From positions 1 through 38,284 of the forward strand of contig CAAECW010000124.1 in NCBI GenBank assembly GCA_900754445.1: a stretch of 38,284 nt of DNA. The letters are read 5' to 3'. The notes under the pieces are model-generated. The model made no database searches and had not been told where the DNA came from. It saw only the letters and a list, made by a program, of their open reading frames with translations. Positions 33,805 to 38,284 of this stretch are shown piece after piece. The position numbers were made by a program, and so were the translations under genes. The stretch comes from an uncultured Collinsella sp. Lineage in GTDB: Bacteria > Actinomycetota > Coriobacteriia > Coriobacteriales > Coriobacteriaceae. Position 1 is the stretch's first letter. Each line of letters starts with the position of its first letter.

Positions 33805-34473
33805 ATGGCAGCAGCTTTTTCCCATGTGATTTTTGATCTGGACGGCACCATCCTCAACACGCTCGAAGACCTGGCGGCCGCCGGCAACCATACCTGCGAG
33901 ATGCACGGCTGGCCCACGTTTGCCGTTGACGAGTACCGCTACAAGGTGGGAAACGGCATGCTCAAGCTGGTTGAGCGCTTTATGCCTGCCGAGTATGCGG
34001 GCGACGGCCGTATGTTTGAGCAGACGCTTGCCGAGTTTAGGGCTTACTACGGCGAGCACAAGGAGGACCACACCGCCCCCTATGCCGGCACAATCGAGAT
34101 GCTCGACCGTTTGCGCGCCGCGGGTGTGCAGCTTGCCGTGCTCACCAACAAGGACCACGTCTCGGCGGCTCCGCTTATCGAGAAGTATTTTGGTTCCGAG
34201 CGCTTTGCGCTGGTGCAGGGCCGTGTTGACGCGTTTCCGCCTAAGCCCGAAGCACCCGTCACGCTGCATGTGATGGAGGAGCTGGGCGCCGATCCGGCAA
34301 CCACGCTCTATGTGGGCGATTCCAATGTCGATATCCTGACCGGTCACAACGCCGGCCTTAAGAGTGCGGGCGTCAGCTGGGGCTTCCGCGGCCGCGCAGA
34401 GCTGGAAGCCGCCGGCGCCGACTACATGGTGGACACCCAGGACGAGCTAGCGGCGCTGATTCTGGGCGAGTAA
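33805..34473 (+). CDS. gph: HAD-family phosphatase (phosphoglycolate-phosphatase-like)
   Basis: A 222-residue haloacid-dehalogenase hydrolase, probably a Gph/PgmB-like phosphatase for small phosphorylated metabolites. Motif I is FDLDGTILNT (D11, D13), motif II LTNKDH, the motif III lysine in PPKPEAP, and motif IV VGDSNVDILTG. A helical cap lies between motifs I and II. GGGAG sits five bases before the ATG at 33805; the frame extends to 33790 without a site. It follows hypE by about 100 bases; a shared transcript is possible but a functional link is not obvious. Confidence 0.88.
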   Translation: MAAAFSHVIFDLDGTILNTLEDLAAAGNHTCEMHGWPTFAVDEYRYKVGNGMLKLVERFMPAEYAGDGRMFEQTLAEFRAYYGEHKEDHTAPYAGTIEMLDRLRAAGVQLAVLTNKDHVSAAPLIEKYFGSERFALVQGRVDAFPPKPEAPVTLHVMEELGADPATTLYVGDSNVDILTGHNAGLKSAGVSWGFRGRAELEAAGADYMVDTQDELAALILGE

Positions 34474-34514
34474 CGAGCGACACTGCTTAACGCAGCTGCG
34501 ACAATTCTTCCGCG

Positions 34515-34686
34515 CGGAAAGCGCATCCCGTTTTGGAGCTCCGGAATGGGATATGCTTTCCGTTTGAGGCGCATCAGGGAAACCGCATCCCGTTTCAGAG
34601 CAATATTCCGGGTCGCACTTTCCGCAACCCACCCCATCCGGAAAATGCGACCCACTATTCGGCCAAAAACCGGGTCGCGGTTTCCC
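34515..34686. repeat. Array of three palindromes at exact 62-bp period (locus II)
   Basis: Three units, 34515-34562, 34577-34624 and 34638-34686, belong to the same family as locus I (19572-19743). Their cores start at 34515, 34577 and 34639. Unit 1 pairs GGAAAGC-gc-ATCCC with GGGAT-at-GCTTTCC. Unit 3 instead pairs CGACCC with GGGTCG, a compensated change. The array follows gph and precedes other palindromes. Confidence 0.85.
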
Positions 34687-34735
34687 AAGCACTCGATGCA
34701 ACGCTGGCACAAGGAGTGTCCCCAACTGCCGCCTG

Positions 34736-34846
34736 GTCATTTAAGAACGTCCCCAAGTGCCGCTCCAATGACCACCATAGCAACGCCGCAGGTACAAGTG
34801 CCACTTTCAGCCAGCCAAGGGAACGCCGTTGTTTTGGCAACGACAG
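34736..34846. repeat. Dispersed repeat with GTCATTTA..AACGTCCCCAA (copy 1, with insert)
   Basis: It shares GTCATTTA-AACGTCCCCAA, AATGAC-ACCA, CAACGCCG and TGTTTTGGCAACGACAG with 38174-38232, but carries about 50 extra bases. Its TGGTCATT/AATGACCA stem corresponds to TAGTCATT/AATGACTA in copy 2, a paired base change. Confidence 0.65.
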
Positions 34847-34849
34847 CGA

Positions 34850-34948
34850 AAGCCCGCCAGAGCGAGCAAGGTGCCTTGAAACAAGGCGGCATTGACCTTT
34901 TGGTCATGCCGCCGAAGTTGAAAGGCAGATTGCCGCTCTGGCGGGCTT
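34850..34948. repeat. Nested palindrome, possible structured RNA or complex terminator
   Basis: The outer 15-bp stem is exact (34850-34864 with 34934-34948, AGCCCGCCAGAGCG). Inside lie GCCTTG-AAA-CAAGGC (34873-34887), which overlaps GGCGGCATTGACC (34885-34897) pairing with GGTCATGCCGCC (34902-34913). A further exact 11-bp hairpin TTGCGGCGTTT/AAACGCCGCAA is at 34963-34988. They fill the space between the converging gph and lipoprotein genes. No classic T-run follows. Confidence 0.6.
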
Positions 34949-34992
34949 GCAGCGTCGAGCAGTTGCGGCGTTTGGTAAAACGCCGCAACGAA

Positions 34993-35550
34993 CTAGCTCA
35001 GCATTGCATCCATCATCTCGGAGTTGACGGAGTCGTCGGCAGACCACTCGCCGTCGTCGTTGCAGGTGTACTTGAAGATAACCGTGGTCTTCCTGGGCTC
35101 GGTGGCCTTGGTCACATCGACCATAACCTGACCGGCCATCTTGTACAGCTCGTCATCGGAAGGAACCGTATCAAGCGCGGCAACCTTCTCCTGATACTGG
35201 GTGGAGAAGTCCTCGACGATCTTGTTCATGGACTTGCAGGTGATGGAGACCTCGGCGGTCGCGACGCCCTTGTCCTCGTCGACCGTCACGTCGCCGATCT
35301 TGTAGTCAAAGCCCTCGAGATAGGTCTTGGCATACTCCTTGGGATCGATACCCAGCTGCTCGAACTCATCGCCCGAAGCCTCCTCCAGACCAGAGAGGAA
35401 GTCGTCGCCACCGTTCTTGACCTCGTCAAACTGCGTCGTAAGATCCTCGGTGATGAGCTCCTCAACCGAAGGACCTCCACAGCCGGAAAGCACGACCACA
35501 CATGCAACCAAGACGGCCATGAGGGGCGCAAGCAGCAGCTTCTTTTTCAT
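34993..35550 (-). CDS. Lipoprotein of the DUF5105-like type
   Basis: A 185-residue secreted lipoprotein of unknown function. MKKKLLLAPLMAVLVACVV is a clear signal peptide and LSGC at residues 21-24 the lipobox, so Cys24 would be lipidated and the protein held on the outer face of the membrane. The mature part is acidic with alternating helix and beta-strand; the pattern IxxDLxxQFDEVKNGG...VTVDEDKGVATAEVSITCKSM (given by its ends) fits the DUF5105/DUF4878-like small lipoproteins. GGGAGGAA precedes the ATG at 35550; the frame extends far upstream but without signal-peptide character. Monocistronic. Confidence 0.85.
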   Translation of the reverse strand: MKKKLLLAPLMAVLVACVVVLSGCGGPSVEELITEDLTTQFDEVKNGGDDFLSGLEEASGDEFEQLGIDPKEYAKTYLEGFDYKIGDVTVDEDKGVATAEVSITCKSMNKIVEDFSTQYQEKVAALDTVPSDDELYKMAGQVMVDVTKATEPRKTTVIFKYTCNDDGEWSADDSVNSEMMDAMLS

Positions 35551-35731
35551 GTTGTTCCTCCCAATGAGCGGCACTGCGCTTCCCAGACGCGGCGCACGTT
35601 GTAATAAGTAAGCCCATACTATCCGCTTATGAACACCCTCGGCAACGCGAAGACGCGGTCGGTTCGTTTTAGCGTCCGAACGGTTTGCAAGCCCGCCCAA
35701 CGTGCAATAAAACGCTTTCCCGCGGTGTAAT

Positions 35732-35763
35732 AAAAAAGGTGGCCGGAAAACCCGACCACCCTT
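35732..35763 (-). terminator. Intrinsic terminator of the PTS IIA gene
   Basis: A GGTGGCCGG/CCGACCACC-type hairpin (35738-35760) is followed on the minus strand by TTTTTT, 24 bases after the IIA stop. Confidence 0.85.
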
Positions 35764-35786
35764 GCACATCCTTTGGATGCCGCAGT

Positions 35787-36323
35787 TTACTTGCGGACGA
35801 CCTTAACGATGGCGTCACCGGCGGCGACAGCAGAGTCGGCCTCGACAGCGAGTTCGACATCGGCAAACTCGGCGGTGTTGGACACGGCCACGACGACGCA
35901 GTCCTTGTAACCGGCAGCGGCGATCTTGGCGCGGTCGATCTTGAGGATGGGCTGGCCGGCCTTCACGACGTCGTCAGCCTTGACGAAGCCCTCGAAGCCG
36001 TCACCGTTCATGTTGACGGTATCGACGCCAACGTGCACCAGAACCTCGATGCCGCTATCGGACTGCAGGCCCACGGCGTGACCCATGGTGACGGTCACCT
36101 TGCCGTCGCAGGGAGCGTAGACCAGGTCGTCCTCGGGCCACACAGCGCAGCCCTTGCCCAGAACCTCGCCACCAAAGACGGGATCGGGCACGTCGGCCAT
36201 CTTGATGACCTTGCCCTTGACAGGCGAGCACAGCACGTCGGCGCCAGCAGAAGCAGAGATGGAGGCCGGAGCAGCAGCTGCCGCGGGCTCAGCCTTCTTC
36301 TTAAACATGTCAAACAGACCCAT
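35787..36323 (-). CDS. Glucose-type PTS IIA protein
   Basis: A 178-residue soluble IIA(Glc)-like phosphocarrier that passes phosphate from HPr to a IIB domain. H97 in VLVHVGVDTVNMNG is the phosphorylated residue and H82 in MGHAVGL its partner. PVKGKVIKMADVPDPVFGGE begins the beta-barrel core, and a short KKKAEPAAAAAPA linker sits at the N-terminus. GAGGAG precedes the ATG at 36323. Single gene with its own terminator. It may serve the IIA-less EIIBC permease at 11889-13265, and as a Crr homologue could also have regulatory roles. Confidence 0.94.
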   Translation of the reverse strand: MGLFDMFKKKAEPAAAAAPASISASAGADVLCSPVKGKVIKMADVPDPVFGGEVLGKGCAVWPEDDLVYAPCDGKVTVTMGHAVGLQSDSGIEVLVHVGVDTVNMNGDGFEGFVKADDVVKAGQPILKIDRAKIAAAGYKDCVVVAVSNTAEFADVELAVEADSAVAAGDAIVKVVRK

Positions 36324-36598
36324 ATGTTTTCTCCTCTTGATTAAGCGCAACGTTATGCGCATGCCTATGGTGATTATAGTGCCAAATGATCAAATTGCTA
36401 AGGTGAGGGCTCGAATCGCAAGCCCTTCCCGGTAGTGCTCGTGGGATGAGTATCTCCTTTGCATCGCGGGTCGATAAGCCGAGTATCGCCTGCGCACGGG
36501 ACGGGCAGAAGCGGGCACGCCAAACCCGACACTTCTTTTCGCGCCCACAGACCGCCGCCGCCCCGCCCCTGACACTTCCTGATACCGACCGAAACGTG

Positions 36599-36623
36599 CC
36601 AAAATAAACCCGTCCCTTTTTGG
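36599..36623. repeat. Single arm of the 28548-28618 palindrome family
   Basis: CCAAAATAAACCCGTCCC followed by TTTTTGG differs from the arm at 28594-28618 at one base, but the opposite arm is missing here, so it is a degraded copy. The rest of 36324-36661 shows no gene. Confidence 0.6.
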
Positions 36624-36661
36624 TAGGTTTGGCGAGTGTGAATTTTCGGACGCTTAACTAA

Positions 36662-36729
36662 CGAGCGTGGATAATCTCCCACTTTGAGGCCGTCACCGAG
36701 CCAAAAACGGGAGATTATCCGCTCTCATT
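36662..36729. repeat. 68-bp palindromic repeat, left of fic
   Basis: GGATAATCTCCC (36669-36680) pairs exactly with GGGAGATTATCC (36709-36720), with CACTTTGAG and CCAAAAAC in the loop. The same element in the same orientation lies at 38098-38165, just after fic. Confidence 0.85.
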
Positions 36730-36770
36730 TTGGATAACCCCCTTGTACCAAGCCGAGCTCCATGGTCAAG

Positions 36771-36869
36771 TAATAACGACTTCTCATCATTAGATTGTTT
36801 ACATCAATTCTAATAACTATTTAATCCTTAAACTCGTTATTAGAATTGATATGATTGGCCTAATAACGA
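36771..36869 (+). promoter_or_regulatory. Multi-copy operator candidate in the fic promoter
   Basis: TAATAACGA occurs at 36771-36779 and 36861-36869, TAATAACTA at 36811-36819, and the inverted TCGTTATTA at 36834-36842. The 15-base arms ATCAATTCTAATAAC (36803-36817) and GTTATTAGAATTGAT (36836-36850) form a perfect dyad. All are in AT-rich DNA 30-130 bases before the fic start, so strong, probably autoregulatory, control is likely. The Fic protein carries a C-terminal winged helix that could be the binder. Confidence 0.65.
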
Positions 36870-36899
36870 GTTTCCGGCACTAAAGATATGGAGGGCGCG

Positions 36900-38072
36900 A
36901 TGCAAATCGAGGAGAACGGCCAGGGAACGCTCCGCAATAATCTATCGGGGAAATTGGCTTACTATTCGTTTTTTCCAACGCCCTTGCAATCATTGAGGCA
37001 GCTAAACCTCACCGAGGAAACCTATCGCACGCTTTCCGCATGCTCACGAAAGCTTGGAGAGCTTGAAGGCATGCTCTACTTTGTTCCCAACGCCGACATG
37101 TATCTGACAATGTACGTGCGCAAAGAAGCACTCCTTTCTTCGCAAATTGAGGGAACCCAGTGCACGTTTGACGACCTACTTAGTCCATCGCAAACACAAC
37201 TCCATCATAAAGATGTCGCAGACGTCGTGAATTACGTCCGTGCTGTCGACCGCGGCGTAGAACTGCTCAAAAAGATGCCCTTGTGTTCGAGGCTTCTTAG
37301 GCAAGTTCATGCGGTCCTGCTGGACGGAGTGCGCGGAACGGAGAAGAATCCAGGCGAGCTGCGCTCCTCACAAAACTGGATTGGCCCCTCAGGCTGCACC
37401 ATTGCAACCGCATCGTTTGTCCCTCCAAACATTGAAGATTTGAGTAACACGCTCCAGGACCTCGAACGCTTTATCAATGAGCCTCAAGTCGAAATGGATC
37501 CGATTGTGCGGGCGGCGCTCGTCCATTACCAATTTGAAACTGCCCATCCATTCCTAGACGGAAACGGTCGCCTGGGCAGGCTTCTCATTACACTTATGCT
37601 CATCAATGATGGCGTTCTTCATTCTTGCTTGTTCTATCCATCGTTCCAGTTCAAGAAAAATCGAAGCGAGTACTACCGGCAACTCACATCCGTAAGGGAG
37701 AGAGGCACTTACGAGGAATGGATAGAGTTTTTCTGCAACAGTCTTCTCGAAAGTGCGAAGGACTCGGTAGGGTCTTTAAAAAACCTTGTTGACCTCCATA
37801 ACCGTTCCACAGCAACCATTACCGAAAATCTCGGAAGGACTGCTGCAAACGGGCAAAGGCTGTTGGGCATTCTTGAAGAGCACCCCATCGTCGACACCGC
37901 ATTCATCGCTGCCCAACTCGATATCGGCAGGAGTACCGCGAGCTCGCTCGTCAAATCATTTGAAGAATTGGGTATCCTCCGTCCGCTCGACGAGTCAAGA
38001 CAGAGATACCGGCAGTACGGGTATGAAGAGTATCTTTCGATTCTCAGGGAAGACGCCGAGCCGATTAGATAG
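36900..38072 (+). CDS. Fic-family AMP-transferase with C-terminal winged helix
   Basis: A 390-residue Fic protein, a family that usually transfers AMP from ATP to target proteins. The N-terminal inhibitory motif is present as S80-xxx-E84-G85 (SSQIEG). The catalytic motif HPFLDGNGRLGR spans 216-227 with His216, and the Fic_N part covers about 20-110. The C-terminal 60 residues form a winged HTH (ILEEHPIVDTAFIAAQL ... SLVKSFEELGIL). GGAGG six bases before the ATG at 36900 decides the start over the ATG at 36888. Composition is visibly less GC-rich than the hyp genes, suggesting acquisition. It is flanked by matching palindromic repeats. Target proteins are unknown. Confidence 0.93.
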   Translation: MQIEENGQGTLRNNLSGKLAYYSFFPTPLQSLRQLNLTEETYRTLSACSRKLGELEGMLYFVPNADMYLTMYVRKEALLSSQIEGTQCTFDDLLSPSQTQLHHKDVADVVNYVRAVDRGVELLKKMPLCSRLLRQVHAVLLDGVRGTEKNPGELRSSQNWIGPSGCTIATASFVPPNIEDLSNTLQDLERFINEPQVEMDPIVRAALVHYQFETAHPFLDGNGRLGRLLITLMLINDGVLHSCLFYPSFQFKKNRSEYYRQLTSVRERGTYEEWIEFFCNSLLESAKDSVGSLKNLVDLHNRSTATITENLGRTAANGQRLLGILEEHPIVDTAFIAAQLDIGRSTASSLVKSFEELGILRPLDESRQRYRQYGYEEYLSILREDAEPIR

Positions 38073-38097
38073 GCATCGCAGCCCAGGCAAATTAAAG

Positions 38098-38165
38098 CGA
38101 GCGCGGATAATCTCCCACTTTGAGCCTGCACACAGGCCAAAAACGGGAGATTATCCACGCTCATT
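38098..38165. repeat. 68-bp palindromic repeat, right of fic
   Basis: Same element as 36662-36729: exact arms GGATAATCTCCC (38105-38116) and GGGAGATTATCC (38145-38156), here with flanks GAGCGC and ACGCTC that extend the pairing. It starts 26 bases after the fic stop. Confidence 0.85.
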
Positions 38166-38173
38166 CCTGAGTA

Positions 38174-38232
38174 GTCATTTATGAACGTCCCCAATGACTA
38201 CCACGGCAACGCCGATGTTTTGGCAACGACAG
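38174..38232. repeat. Dispersed repeat with GTCATTTA..AACGTCCCCAA (copy 2, compact)
   Basis: Compact copy of the element at 34736-34846, with TAGTCATT/AATGACTA as stem and the shared tail TGTTTTGGCAACGACAG. Nothing further is recognised from here to the window end. Confidence 0.65.
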
Positions 38233-38284
38233 ACACTATGACCCAATCCGAGGGCACGGAAACGACAGGAGCCCCCGCTCGTGA

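Overview
The window is GC-rich Actinobacterial DNA. Gene content and order (dnaK-grpE-dnaJ-hspR, a NiaR-controlled nadABC operon, nikR with hypFCDE, a lone ClpB) and the many intergenic palindromes suggest a gut Coriobacteriia, most likely Collinsella. That assignment is inference from familiarity; no database was searched.

Layout. Positions 1-2400 hold the end of an unknown gene, a DUF4143-type AAA ATPase with a long inverted repeat in its promoter, and a tiny acidic protein gene. Positions 2400-8000 hold clpB and an aconitase-family hydratase, both on the minus strand, separated by tandem palindromes. Positions 8300-14200 form a sugar locus: a LacI regulator, RpiB-like and Rpe-like enzymes, a DeoR regulator, a PTS EIIBC permease and a TIM-barrel sugar-phosphate isomerase. 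LacI-type operators lie before lacI, rpe and deoR. Positions 14500-14970 are a repeat-rich scar containing a gene tail, an orphan terminator and a MITE-like element. Positions 15000-19450 are the heat-shock operon. A 27-bp dyad in front of dnaK also sits in front of clpB and is the likely HspR site.

Positions 19970-24220 hold a 2[4Fe-4S] ferredoxin and the NAD de novo operon nadA-nadB-nadC-niaR, headed by a perfect 19-bp inverted repeat that fits a NiaR operator. A LytTR response regulator and GHKL sensor kinase follow, then a divergent uracil-DNA-glycosylase-like protein and thioredoxin. Positions 27766-33700 are a nickel/hydrogenase-maturation block: a small helical protein, NikR with a His/Cys-rich N-terminal tail, HypF, HypC, HypD and HypE, without hypA, hypB or hydrogenase subunits. 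The end holds a HAD phosphatase, a lipoprotein, a glucose-type PTS IIA protein and a Fic protein. The Fic gene has a multi-copy operator-like promoter and lies between two copies of one palindromic repeat.

The most unusual feature is the intergenic DNA. At least nine palindrome families occur here. Two separate loci (19572-19743 and 34515-34686) each hold exactly three related palindromes at an exact 62-bp period, and a third locus (5226-5441) holds three of another family at an 80/81-bp period. Several arms differ between copies yet keep pairing, which suggests selection for hairpin or dyad structure.
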